A DNA stretch of 20,822 nt from Blattamonas nauphoetae (lineage: Eukaryota > Preaxostyla > Oxymonadida), in contig JARBJD010000719.1 in assembly GCA_033064195.1 (NCBI GenBank), positions 1 through 20,822 on the forward strand. The letters run 5' to 3'. Shown here piece by piece: positions 8,197 to 17,086 of this stretch (its first letter is position 1; every line of letters starts with the position of its first letter). The translations under genes were made by a program, and so were the position numbers. The notes beneath the pieces are model-generated. The model had not been told where the DNA came from. It did not search any database and saw nothing but the letters and a program-made list of their open reading frames with translations.

Positions 8197-9003
8197 AGTG
8201 TCCGAAGGATCGTGACGTGAAAAGGTTCATACCTAAAGTCGCCAGAAGGCGTTCTTATCCAATCTAACACAAAAGGCGTCATAAGAGGACGATTCCTGAG
8301 CGAAAGATGATGGAAGACAGGGTCCATACCTTATCTCGAAAATTTCGACTCGTAAAAATCCTCAATGGGTCGGATCAAACTTTTTCCAAAAGTGTTTTTA
8401 TCGCGAATTTCACCTTTCGAAATCGATTTTGTAATTTTAGAAGGTGTTTGAGGTGAATTTGAGACATAAAGTAGTTGTTCGTAGCGAAATCTGAAAATCG
8501 ACTTTTTGGTCCATTTTGTGACCACTGTTCGGTACGTAGTTCCACAAATTCTCAACAGATTTTCATCGGGATTGTTTTGATCGACGACTCACATCGTCCC
8601 TGACATTTTAGAATTTTTTTCGATTTTTTCGAAGTGGTTCTCAAGTTGGATTCACTTTGTTCGAGTTCAAAAGTGAAAAATCATCGAAAAAAGTGACAAC
8701 ATTTTTGGAATATGGCAAAAATTTGCTTCAACATTAACGCTTAAAATGAGATCAAAATATTGAACATATTTCTGGAATTTAGGTCAAATATTGGCATCAT
8801 TGAAATGGCCTAAATTCCTTTTAATACAAGATTTAAAAATGGTCAATCGGAATTGACTTTTCGTTTCTGATTTCAACGACTATTTCAATCTGGTTCCCAA
8901 ATCGTCTACTATACTACTGTGTCCGTAGGTGCCAAATCGCTGGTTGACAGGTATTCGTGTCTTTCGGTTCTGACGATCCTCGACACACGATCGTTTTCAC
9001 AAT
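8197..9003. other. Loop region between inverted repeat arms, no gene seen
   Basis: This is AT-rich, low-complexity sequence. A 10-bp perfect hairpin, GGAATTTAGG (8774-8783) with CCTAAATTCC (8809-8818), is the only clear structure. GGTTCATACC (8224-8233) and GGTCCATACC (about 8320-8329) are a repeated near-palindromic motif. Confidence 0.5.
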
Positions 9004-9079
9004 TTTTTGTCAATTTTCATTTTTAACGATTTTCACGTCAACCACTTCACAATTACACTCAAGCGACGCTTTTTTGAGA
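9004..9079 (-). repeat. Right arm of the 0.8-kb-spaced inverted repeat
   Basis: This is the inverted partner of 8121-8196: a shared 25-base block (CAATTTTCATTTTTAACG and flanks) at 9004-9028 and an 18-base block (AGCGACGCTTTTTTGAGA) at 9062-9079, with equal 33-base spacing. Confidence 0.75.
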
Positions 9080-9832
9080 ATTCTGATTGTACATCACCTA
9101 TAGTTCACTTTTTATGGACGGTTCTTCGATCACACTTGTGACGACACACTTGCACCAACATTTTGACACTATGGATTTTTTAATCTTGATTTCACTGCAA
9201 ATCCTTCTTTCTCACGGTATGAGTAAGGTGTGCTCAAATTTTGAGGAGATTGTGTCGGATAGTTCTCCCATAAAGTCACTTTTTCATGTTTTCACTTCTC
9301 AACTTTTGACCGTTTTTGTCACTTCAAAACCGACTGTAGTCCCTTTCATTTCATCACTTTCTCTCCCCATTTCACATTTGATCTCTTTACCATTCCTCTC
9401 CATTTTTCTCATCTCACTTCCGTTTTGTGGGCCGTTCTCACTTCACTAGCACATCATTTTGTTGCAGTTTTCGTCAACATTTTCACAAAAACAGAGTAAA
9501 AGAAAGCGAAACAAGCAACAATGAAACGGGCAAGTATGAAACTGAGAGGGAAATTGACGAACGTGAAAATGACGTGAAATATGACCCCAATAGTGAAAAT
9601 GTCGCTTGTGTTTGGTCTTTTCTCTCTTAAAAACAACAAAAATGAATCAAAAAAGTATGTGAAATGATGGTTTTTCCGGAAAAATTCTGAGATATGAAGT
9701 GAGCCGTTGAATGGCGGATTTCTGCAAAAGTTCGGAAAATCCAAAAAACGAAGCATACCACGATGATCCTGGACATCAGAGGAATCTGAAACGCACAGAA
9801 TCGGAACGAAACGAGCATAGTTGAGAAATGAG
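9080..9832. other. Non-coding stretch with second composition switch near 9490
   Basis: It is pyrimidine-rich up to about 9490 and purine-rich afterwards, with an imperfect inverted repeat around the switch (CATTTTGTTGCAGTTTTCG near 9457 against CGAAACAAGCAACAATGAAA near 9509). Open frames of 120-139 codons exist on both strands, but their translations are the Ser/Phe/Leu-rich product of simple sequence, and I do not call them genes. Confidence 0.5.
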
Positions 9833-10104
9833 TGATCGAACCCATTGATCCTTGTTTCTAGTGACAAAACCAACCCTGAGAAAACAACGAATGAAAATCT
9901 AATTCAGAGTTTTTTAATTTGTATTAAATGAATCCAACTGAAGAGAATCGTGAGAGGCGCCAAACTCCCAAGAGTTTGATGTACAAGGAAAGACGTCGAG
10001 TATGTTCAGAACAAGCACGAATTGAATCAATGAAAGAAGAGAACTGTTCACTAGTCTCTGAGTATGTCAGAAATAATGTGCGGGTGACGTATGTTCATGA
10101 AGGA
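9833..10104 (+). repeat. Polinton terminal inverted repeat, copy B
   Basis: This 272-bp repeat matches copy A's TIR (3150-3296 and 5724-5823, minus strand). It contains the uninterrupted site corresponding to the transposon insertion (TTTTTAATTTGTATTAAATG, 9911-9930) and the first part of the gene at 9928. Coding bases are better conserved than the outer non-coding bases. Confidence 0.85.
9908..9927 (+). promoter_or_regulatory. AT-rich leader of the TIR gene
   Basis: GTTTTTTAATTTGTATTAA runs directly into the ATG at 9928. It resembles the T-rich plus TAWAA leaders of the other Polinton genes. The corresponding site in copy A is where the transposon inserted. Confidence 0.45.
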
Positions 10105-10353
10105 GTTGAATGGAGAATAAAACCAAAGTTGTGGAATCAATGAAACAGACCTCACTTAGCGAAACGTCGACACTACACTCAATCATTCGTCGAAAATGAA
10201 CAGAAGAAATACAATTGTGAGCTCGTAGGTGTGTACTCAAAAGTTCTGGTTCCATTCACATATCGAGAGATTGGCGGAAGTGAAGTGTTCAGAATTAGAC
10301 TTGATGCATGGCGGACTGCTAAGAAAAAGCCCCATCTGAGAAAACAGAAATAA
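9928..10353 (+). pseudogene. Polinton TIR-proximal gene, copy B, unknown function, broken
   Basis: This region begins MNPTEENRERRQTPKSLMY, then has the segment shared with copy A's 51-aa ORF (ERRRVCSEQARIESM, EENCSLVSEYVRNN). Coding character continues to about 10353 with a basic C-terminal end. No domain is recognised. It is small, charged and the first gene of the element, placed before the polymerase gene, which might suit a DNA-binding or early regulatory role, but that is only positional inference. It is broken, with about one interruption. The 5' end lies inside the TIR, so two related gene starts exist per element, one at each end. Confidence 0.55.
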
Positions 10354-10359
10354 ACGCTC

Positions 10360-10397
10360 AACTTTTTTTAATTTTCGAATTTTTTCTTTTGTAGTAA
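10360..10397 (+). promoter_or_regulatory. T-rich leader before the ORF at 10398
   Basis: Runs of T followed by TTTTGTAGTAA abut the ATG at 10398, like the other Polinton gene leaders. Confidence 0.4.
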
Positions 10398-10679
10398 ATG
10401 ACACTGCTAAAACCAATCAAGGATAGAATTCAAGAAATTCGAAACCTCTTTCCGAATACACAATTTCAATTTAGCGATGGTCGAACGTACAATCCTGTCA
10501 GTAAAAATTATCAACATCACAGATCATTTCTCCTGAATATGCTTCAACACACAGATCTCGAGTTTCCACATCCAACAAAGAATCTCGATCTCTATCTCAT
10601 TCCCGATTTTATTGAACAAGTGAAACTTCGACAACAGAGAAGCGTCAGAAGATCGACTCGCTCACCGAATGATTGTTGA
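10398..10679 (+). CDS. Polinton ORF of 93 aa directly upstream of the polymerase gene
   Basis: The frame runs from an ATG next to a T-rich leader to a TGA that overlaps the following ATG. The product (MTLLKPIKDRIQEIRNLF, then FQFSDGRTYNPVSKNYQHHR and a basic tail RSVRRSTR) has no domain that I recognise. It may be a small separate protein or belong to the start of the polymerase gene. Polinton polymerases are protein-primed and have long poorly conserved N-terminal regions, so the second reading is plausible. It is co-oriented with the polymerase and integrase genes. Confidence 0.5.
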   Translation: MTLLKPIKDRIQEIRNLFPNTQFQFSDGRTYNPVSKNYQHHRSFLLNMLQHTDLEFPHPTKNLDLYLIPDFIEQVKLRQQRSVRRSTRSPNDC

Positions 10680-12305
10680 GACAATGAAAGCAAATCCAAG
10701 AGTGAACAAAGATGAACTGAAAAAGCAAGTGTTCAGAATGACGTGGAAACTGAAATCTATTGAAGATAAGTTGATGGATCATTGGATGAAGAATCTACTG
10801 ATCATTCAAAAGAAAAATGAACAGATGGAAAAAAGAGAAGTGCAGACCTTTGATGGATTTGAAGAATGCATCTTACTCGCTGAGCCACGAGACAAAGCAG
10901 CATTCAATTCTTGTCTCATGAATGAGCGAAGGAAGTTCAAAAAGAATGAGGTCGAGAAGGTTGAAGATAATGGAAAACCATATCAGTTGTACTACCACAA
11001 TCACCTGAAGAATGTTGAAGAAATCACAACCTTCATCAAAGCAGTGTTCGACAAAGAGAAGGATCCTCCATTCAAGATCAGTATCGACTTTGGTAAGATC
11101 ATCGAGAGGAAAGATGAAGATGAGACAACTTACAAAGACTTCAGACCAGAATTGGAGAACACATCGAAGAGTTTCCCAACTGTGATCAGAAGTTCAGGAG
11201 ACATCAACGAGTGTTCAAAATATGCAACCAATCTGATAGATGTGTCATGAACCCGGTCCGTGTCAACAACCCGGAACCTGGGGTTGAAAGCTGACCCAAC
11301 TCTTGAGCACACACGATCAGTATATGTTCTTTTCGACATACTATCTGTGGTTCCTCATCGACTACTGTCACTTCGTTGTGGACGAAGTCCGGAGTGTGAT
11401 GGTGTTCTCGAGACTAGCTGGATTTGAACCATTTGTGACATCGTTCATGAATGATCGAATAGAAGCAATGAAGGTTGGAAACAAGGGAAAGGAACAGTTC
11501 TGTAAAACAAACCTCAATGGAAGTTACGGATATGATGGAATGAAGACTGAGAAATACAACTCAATCACAATCTGCAATGAGAAGAGAACATATTTGAAAC
11601 AAATGATGAAAGGATTTGTGGCGACTCGAGAGATCAATGAGGACAACTACATTGTGATTGAAGACAGAGAGAAAGCATCGTGCAAAACATGTCTACAAGA
11701 AGCAGTATTCACACTCGACAATGCGAAGTTCTGGTATCTGAATTTCATCTACAACTTCATGTACAAGTGTCTAGATATGAACAAGATTCACTTCTGTGAG
11801 GGAGACACAGACTCTGCATATTGGGCAATTAGTGGTGATCCGAATGCTGGAATTCATCAACAGTTTGAACATGTGATTGCTGACAAAGAATTCTATGATG
11901 CTCACAAATATGAATGGTTTCCCAATCCTGAAAAGGAGTTGATGATGAGAAGAAGCTGTTGGGATTAGCAATTGAGAAAAAGGTGAGCAGATGATCTGTC
12001 TTGCACCCAAGTGATACTCGCTCGATGAGAAATGTAAAATCAAGGGAGTGTCATCAAGGAAAACAAATATCACGAGTGACGACTATGTGAAGTGCCTCAA
12101 TGGAGAGAAAACTGTGACTACCACCTTGAACTTTCAGACAAGAAGAGTCCACTCTGACGATGACACCAATGGATTTGAGATAGTAAAAATACAACAACAG
12201 AAACTCAGTCTCAGTGGAATTCATCTGAAGGCAATCGTCATTGACAATGAGTCCTGTCCTCCATTCATTTATGGACTGAAAGCAGCTGATTGTCAAATCG
12301 AATAA
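10669..12305 (+). pseudogene. polB: Protein-primed family B DNA polymerase of the Polinton, broken
   Basis: The region encodes parts of a family B DNA polymerase of the protein-primed type, which copies Polinton DNA. Visible landmarks are the finger/palm segment KTNLNGSYGYDGM (motif B type, about 11505-11540), the catalytic palm motif GDTDSAYW (motif C, 11801-11824) preceded by FIYNFMYKCLDMNKIHFCE, and a C-terminal segment with GIHLKAIVIDN typical of these polymerases. The N-terminal portion is lysine/glutamate-rich and includes a segment PFKISIDFG ahead of the polymerase core. It is followed by the 214-aa ORF and the integrase, the usual neighbourhood. The gene is broken, with roughly three breaks, and cannot encode a working enzyme as it stands. 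Confidence 0.9.
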
Positions 12306-12354
12306 ACACAAACTTTATTTTTGAATAAATGAACACACAACAAATCAATACTTT

Positions 12355-12999
12355 GTGAATAGACTTCTTCGGTGCACACAGCATTCTAAAGAGAAAATAT
12401 ACACAGTCACACTTGCGTTTTCACAGCTTTTACCAACCTATCATGTCAATGATTCCAATGGAGAATACAACGCAAATGATGAGACATATTTCAATGATTG
12501 GCTGAATGGAGAATTACCTCCTGATTTAAACATTGCTGATGGAAGAAGAGTAGTTCAACAATTTGTAAGCAACTTCCTAGGAATTCGTATTCGGGATCGC
12601 ACTGCTAAACTTGCTTTCGAAGCATATCAATTTTTTCATCACGAGGTGAATCAGGGAGTGAATTTCTCACCACGGATTCGAAGGCCTGCAGAGGCAAGAC
12701 CAATACCAATTCCAGTGCAAAGACCAATAGCAATTCAATCACCTGAAGACCTAGTTCTTCCTGGACAGATGAGAAACTTGAAATCGATTGGTATCGAGTA
12801 TGAACTTCCAAGAAAAGTGATGAGGTTCGAAGATGATGTTCTCATTATTCCTAAGTCACCACCACCAACTCAAAGTGTTCGACCTCCGTTGGAGACGACA
12901 CAGCAAGTGCTCAATAAGTTGGGACGAATGAAAGGATTGTTTGATCATCAACAGAGAAACGATTCAGAAGATGAACAGATAAAGCTGAGAACTCAATAA
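12355..12999 (+). CDS. Polinton ORF of about 214 aa, unknown function
   Basis: This open frame ends in TAA overlapping the integrase ATG by one base (TAATG). The listed start is the beginning of the open frame at a GTG; a leader with TTTGAATAAATG at about 12320 suggests that the true start lies slightly upstream. The protein has an N-terminal globular part (NDETYFNDWLNGELPPDLNI, RRVVQQFVSNFLGIRIRDR), a Pro/Arg-rich linker (RRPAEARPIPIPVQRPIAI) and an acidic tail. I recognise no family. It is coupled to the integrase, so it may act with it or in replication; this is inference from position only. Confidence 0.6.
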   Translation: MNRLLRCTQHSKEKIYTVTLAFSQLLPTYHVNDSNGEYNANDETYFNDWLNGELPPDLNIADGRRVVQQFVSNFLGIRIRDRTAKLAFEAYQFFHHEVNQGVNFSPRIRRPAEARPIPIPVQRPIAIQSPEDLVLPGQMRNLKSIGIEYELPRKVMRFEDDVLIIPKSPPPTQSVRPPLETTQQVLNKLGRMKGLFDHQQRNDSEDEQIKLRTQ

Positions 13000-14174
13000 T
13001 GAATAATCAGAAGCAGATGGAACACTTTATCACCTCACACATTCTGGATGCAAATAAAATGAACAGAGACACATTTGTGCGAGCCTCAATTAACAGAACT
13101 ATTGCGAACGATGCTCTTAGCTTCATTCTGACTCACACAAAACAAATACCATTCGGAGGAAGATCATTTCAGGATTGGTATGAGGAATATGATCATAGAT
13201 GGAGTGCTGCATATCCGAGGAAAATCCAGAGAGAAAAAGGAAGTGACAGAATGAGAATTGATCCACCAATGATACCAAAAGCAACAGAAAAAAGTGTGTA
13301 TCCATTTCGATCGAAAATGCAGTTCATGTCAAAGTCAAGTACTGGAGATCCACAGAAGACATCAGACAGAAAGGTTCCACAGAATTGTGATCGACCATAC
13401 TTTTCTCCCAAGTTTGGATCCTGGGAAATTGATCTTGAATTTCTCCAATCACCATCGTCAAAAACAGTTCTTCAGATCTACGTATTTGCCATCAACATCA
13501 ACACCAAATACCTTGTTGTGATTCATGTACTGGATAAATCATGGAATAATGTCAAAACGGCAATAAATGATCTGATTAATCATCGTGGAGTCTCTGTCAA
13601 CAATATTCGTGGTGATGGAGAAGCTGCATGGACAAGTGGAGAAGCATCAGAGTTTTTCAAGGAACAGAAAGTCAGTACATATATCACAAGTTCACCATTC
13701 ACTAATCACAACAGAATTGTCGATCGAGTGATCAAAACAATCAGAGATGGATTCCAAGACAATGCGACACAAATGGCAAATCATTCACTCATGAATCAGA
13801 TGGTGGAATACTACAACATGACTCCTCATCGAGCGTACTGGAAGAAGTTCACTCCACAGCAGGCACAAAACAATAGAGAAATCGAAGCACTGTATATCTC
13901 TAGTTCTGAAGAGCAATTGAAGAACATCCAAAGACAACAGACAACACAAATGCTATGGAAATACAAACCAGGAAACATTCTATTGATTCACCTTGATTTG
14001 AACAAGACTGTTGCCAAGTTTCAGAAGAAGCGAAGACAGTTTCAATTTGTAGGTCAGTTCATTGAGTACAAACACGGAAATGTGGTGGCAAAACTACTGA
14101 ATGGTCTAACATGTCTACCTAAAAATAGTGTACGTTCCGATTCAACACACGAAGTTCCATGCAGACTCAATTGA
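12999..14174 (+). CDS. INT: Polinton retroviral-type (DDE) integrase
   Basis: This 391-residue frame is open throughout, starts with ATG overlapping the previous stop, and ends in TGA. The rve-type catalytic core runs from about residue 135 to 290: WEIDLEF with Asp145, IRGDGEAAW with Asp206, and the third catalytic region around NHNRIVDRVIKTIRD (237-250), the form seen in Maverick integrases. NMTPHRAYWKKFTPQQAQ (273-290) is the conserved end of the core. The C-terminal part (about 318-375) is a small SH3/chromo-like beta region (MLWKYKPGNILLIHLDLN, FVGQFIEYKHGNVVAKLL). The enzyme inserts element DNA into host chromosomes. It is the best-preserved large gene of copy B. Confidence 0.95.
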   Translation: MNNQKQMEHFITSHILDANKMNRDTFVRASINRTIANDALSFILTHTKQIPFGGRSFQDWYEEYDHRWSAAYPRKIQREKGSDRMRIDPPMIPKATEKSVYPFRSKMQFMSKSSTGDPQKTSDRKVPQNCDRPYFSPKFGSWEIDLEFLQSPSSKTVLQIYVFAININTKYLVVIHVLDKSWNNVKTAINDLINHRGVSVNNIRGDGEAAWTSGEASEFFKEQKVSTYITSSPFTNHNRIVDRVIKTIRDGFQDNATQMANHSLMNQMVEYYNMTPHRAYWKKFTPQQAQNNREIEALYISSSEEQLKNIQRQQTTQMLWKYKPGNILLIHLDLNKTVAKFQKKRRQFQFVGQFIEYKHGNVVAKLLNGLTCLPKNSVRSDSTHEVPCRLN

Positions 14175-14283
14175 CGACTTAACTCCAGACTTCATTGCTG
14201 AGTTCCGTCTATTCTGACCTCAGACCTTCGTTCGCTTTAATTTGGCGTAACTTCAATATTGGTTCAGATTTTTTTACATTTAA

Positions 14284-14644
14284 ATGTCATCATTGAAAAT
14301 AATAGTACCGTTTGATCCTGAACAGAAAGAGTTCACAAACATCCACGACTTTCAGAGATACTTGGAGAAGAATAGAAAAGAACTGAATGAGTACACAACA
14401 CGGAAACTGAATAGGATGATCCAAATTGATGGATACAGAATATACAAAAATAAGAGGTGAGATTGCACTGAGGAAACGATATGTCGATGCTTCCACTACT
14501 CCTAATTCACTCTCGATTGATCAAAGATTATCAGACATTGAAGAATCAATTCGAACGTTGGCAGACACTCTCAGCATGAGGCTTCGAAGTCTTGACGAGA
14601 CCATTGTGAACCTCATCCAAGAACTAATGAACCCTTCGAATTAG
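14284..14644 (+). pseudogene. Small Polinton coiled-coil gene, broken
   Basis: It begins at an ATG behind a T-rich leader (TTTTTTTACATTTAA) with MSSLKIIVPFDPEQKEF. The later part contains SIDQRLSDIEESIRTLADTL and RLRSLDETIVNLIQEL, a heptad-rich helix likely to form a coiled coil. The region is about 120 codons long. No named family is recognised. It lies between the integrase and the convergent packaging ATPase. It is broken, with about one interruption. It could be a small structural or scaffold protein; this is inference. Confidence 0.55.
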
Positions 14645-15468
14645 TCCATCCCTGTTGATCTCTGTCAGTGCAACTCCATCTGTATTGTATCGAAGAATAA
14701 CTGCTTGACATTTCTGTTTTCGTTGATAGATGTTCCGGAATTGTCGAATGTCAATTGGTGAGTTCAATTGAGGATAGACTCGACTGATTCGTTCTTTGTT
14801 GAATCCTCCAAAATCCACATTGAATCAATGTTTGACTTCATGTCTGCTGACAAACTGAAGAGCTCATGCATCGTCAGAAAGAATGTGAACTTTGGCTGTC
14901 GATTCTCCAATAAAAGGTCCATCATTGTCATTCTATTTTTGGATGCTCTTCGTTCACCTAGGATCCTACGACAGTCATCAAGAAGGATAATCGTTTGGAG
15001 ATTCTTGACTGAGAAATCATCAATGTATAGTGAGTCGAACAGTTCATCTCTGCATTCATCAGTAATTCTGTCTTGCCACTGGTTGTCTATGATCTCTTCA
15101 TATGCAGCTTTTGATTCAGAGAGTTCCAACAGAAATGGAAGTGCATCATCATACTTGACCTTCACAGAAGGAACAGTCAGTATTGGTTTGAATTTATCGA
15201 ATGTTTGATCGATGTTCTTATCGGTGACGAAGACAAACAAGTGAAAGAGTTCATTCCTGACATTCACGTTTTGGAGTTTGGCAATCTCTCGTAGAGCATT
15301 GAATGTCTTTCCACTTCCTCTATTCCCAACGAGGACATTGACACTATTGCGATTGAAATTCAAGTCTGGATGAATCTGTGATTGCACTTCATGACAAACA
15401 TTCCTTTTTGATGCTTCACTTAATTTAGCATTCACGTATGCTGTGAATGACTGATTCGTTTTGTTCAT
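14624..15468 (-). pseudogene. FtsK/HerA-type DNA packaging ATPase (A32-like) of the Polinton, broken
   Basis: This is a minus-strand gene for the genome-packaging ATPase, a core gene of Polintons and related viruses. From the ATG at 15468 (MNKTNQSFTAYVNAKL), the Walker A motif GNRGSGKT is at about residues 48-55 and the Walker B motif TIILLDDC at about 159-166. ENRQPKFTFFLTMHEL (sensor-like region) and a conserved C-terminal segment with FNKERISRVYPQL and QCQAVILRYN-like sequence (here KCQAVILRYNTDG) follow. An in-frame extension to 15534 has no ATG and is probably upstream sequence. The gene is broken, with about one interruption near its C-terminal part. Opposite orientation to the integrase is common in this family. 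Confidence 0.9.
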
Positions 15469-15514
15469 GTATGACTTAACTCTAATTAAAATATACTTTT
15501 GGTTTTTATTTTGT

Positions 15515-16400
15515 ATGAAAACACACAATGTCACAAAGATAGTGTACGTTCAACCACAAAGAAAAGCACAAGCGAAGAAACCAAAATGAGATACGGACCG
15601 GAGACTCAAGCAGCATTGAAACGAATCTATGCCGACGATGATATTCAAACCAGACGCAATGATGCTCTGTGTAGTCTTCCATCAGCTCGTGAGTATATTG
15701 CGAGAACTGGACGAAATCGGACTGCGAAAATAGAACAATATGGACAAGTTCCTGATGTGATGGTGTACGATACTGATACTGGAGATTTGATTGCAGTCAA
15801 TGGTGCTATGCTAACTCCATACAACAGTAGACCAGTCAAAGAGACATACTATGCAATGAATCCAACACCAGATATGCGAAGACAGAAACCATACACATCG
15901 TTTAATCAAAACCATGGAAGGAAAATCAAAGCTGTACATCGGTATTTCCTCAACAATGGAACATACGATTTGCCAACCAATTATCGAGACATCAGCTATG
16001 AAGAGATGAAGACTAAACGATCTCAACAACCATATGCTTTAATGAAGAGAGCTGTTGGTGAACACATGACAAACACATTGAGAATAACTCGTGCAAATCA
16101 AAGCAATCCAGCTGATCTTGAGAAAGATGTGTTAGACAATATGGTGTTCAATTCAATTCAATCACAAATTGCATCACTGATTGATCATGGGACTGTGTAT
16201 GAAACAATGATCAATTTAAGTGTTTCTCCAAATGATCACTCAAGATCCAACGTATTTATCGCAATACTGTACTCACTATTCAACTCACATATCAACACAA
16301 TTGAATCAACTGAAAGCCAAAGCATTCAAAACAGTCACAAATGATGATATCAGTGGATTCCAATCTGAAATGCCTGGATATTATCAATATGCTCAGTAAC
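15515..16400 (+). pseudogene. Polinton gene of unknown function (probable virion-module protein), broken
   Basis: The longest open stretch starts at the ATG at 15586 (MRYGPETQAALKRIYADDD) and encodes about 250 residues. These include AREYIARTGRNRTAKIEQYG, VPDVMVYDTDTGDLIAVNG and a helical part with KRAVGEHMTNTLRITR and DNMVFNSIQSQIASLIDHG. Coding character extends to about 16400. I do not recognise the family. No protease triad (His-Asp-Cys) of the adenain type is evident. It shares its upstream region with the divergent ATPase gene (ATGs at 15468 and near 15515), so one promoter region serves both. The gene is broken, with about two interruptions. Confidence 0.55.
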
Positions 16401-16423
16401 AGAAAGAAATGAATGATAAAAAC

Positions 16424-16452
16424 ATTAATATATTTTTTATTTTTATAGAAAG
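16424..16452 (+). promoter_or_regulatory. AT-rich leader motif near 16440
   Basis: TATTTTTTATTTTTATAGAAAG precedes an ATG near 16455 and closely resembles the leader at 1829-1856 (ATTTTATTTTTGTAGAAA) in copy A. Confidence 0.4.
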
Positions 16453-16980
16453 TGATGAAACCAATTCTAGGTTGTCAATTTACAAAACACACAAGTTCTT
16501 TTCAGTACCAACATCAATCACCAACAATGTCATCATCGATAACAAAGGTTCGAATTCTGGAAGATTGAATAATGACCAGAGCGCTACTGTGGAGCTTGAA
16601 AATGAACGAGGTACTTATGATCCACCACTCGAGACATATCCATCAGCCCCAATCCAAAGTCGTTCTATTCCACTCGACCCCTGGGCGGGTTCGAAGCCAA
16701 GACTGCGGGAATACACATCTAACATTCCTGCATTCAAGATCAGCTCCTGCTCGTCTACAAGAATACATTCGCCTGTGAAAAGAAACTCCTGAACAATCGC
16801 ATTGAACCATCAAAGAAACTGATCACGAACCTAAGTGATTTGTGTGCACTAATTGCACCACAAACAGGAATCAACGATGTGGTGATCGAATTGGATGATT
16901 TGTCTGATAAGTGCCTATGTCTGAATAAACTCCCAATCTTTCGAACCATTTTCAAGATCCTTGTTGGAGGAAAGATATGA
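16453..16980 (+). pseudogene. Polinton gene of unknown function, about 170 aa, broken
   Basis: Coding character is visible through Pro/Ser-rich segments (YDPPLETYPSAPIQSRSIP, DPWAGSKPRLREYTSNIPAF) and a C-terminal helical part with KLITNLSDLCALIAPQTG and VVIELDDLSDKCLC. No named domain is recognised. The final TGA overlaps the ATG of the 27-codon ORF at 16977. Position in the virion half suggests a small structural protein. The region is broken, with about two to three interruptions. Confidence 0.45.
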
Positions 16981-17060
16981 GCATTGCCTACAATGAAGCA
17001 TACAACACTATTCTCAATTCTGGCATTTCTCTGACGAAAGCAATCGAGAAAACTTATTAA
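16977..17060 (+). CDS. Very small Polinton ORF (27 aa)
   Basis: The ATG overlaps the previous stop (ATGA) and the frame ends in TAA at 17058-17060. It encodes MSIAYNEAYNTILNSG and a short helical tail. The overlap with the upstream gene and the immediately following promoter-like leader at 17062 suggest a real but tiny gene, or the end of the preceding one. Function unknown. Confidence 0.35.
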   Translation: MSIAYNEAYNTILNSGISLTKAIEKTY

Positions 17061-17061
17061 T

Positions 17062-17086
17062 GAATTGTATTATTTATTTTCTATAA
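17062..17086 (+). promoter_or_regulatory. T-rich leader with TATAA before the first MAPG gene
   Basis: TTATTTATTTTCTATAA abuts the ATG at 17087. It is the same form as at 108-138 in front of the capsid gene. Confidence 0.5.

Larger units (their letters stand above)
5824..9832. other. Spacer between the two Polinton copies, no convincing genes
   Basis: Four kilobases separate the outer edges of the two facing TIRs. Stop codons are dense in all frames, and the short open frames have the biased composition of Ser/Phe/Leu- or Lys/Glu-rich translations of simple sequence. Composition switches along one strand: pyrimidine-rich about 5860-7730, purine-rich 7735-8330, mixed 8330-8990, pyrimidine-rich 8990-9490, purine-rich 9490-9830. 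The region holds a tandem array and inverted repeats, described separately. Whether it is host satellite-like DNA or another element is not clear. Confidence 0.7.

Noticed and set aside
5824-9832. tRNA, rRNA or CRISPR array in the repeat-rich spacer
   Set aside because: No cloverleaf or rRNA-like sequence was recognised. The units are too long and too diverged, and are not separated by unique spacers.
9087-9873. Open frames of 120 (plus) and 139 (minus) codons in the spacer
   Set aside because: The translations are Ser/Phe/Leu-rich, as expected from pyrimidine-rich simple sequence. They have no domain and overlap each other and a composition switch.
14764-15208. Plus-strand 146-codon frame opposite the packaging ATPase
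   Set aside because: The minus strand carries Walker A and Walker B motifs; the plus frame is a mirror frame without motifs.
15515-16980. Adenain-like cysteine protease expected in Polintons
   Set aside because: I looked for a His-Asp/Glu-Gln-Cys arrangement in these regions and did not find one that I could defend. It may be absent or unrecognisable.
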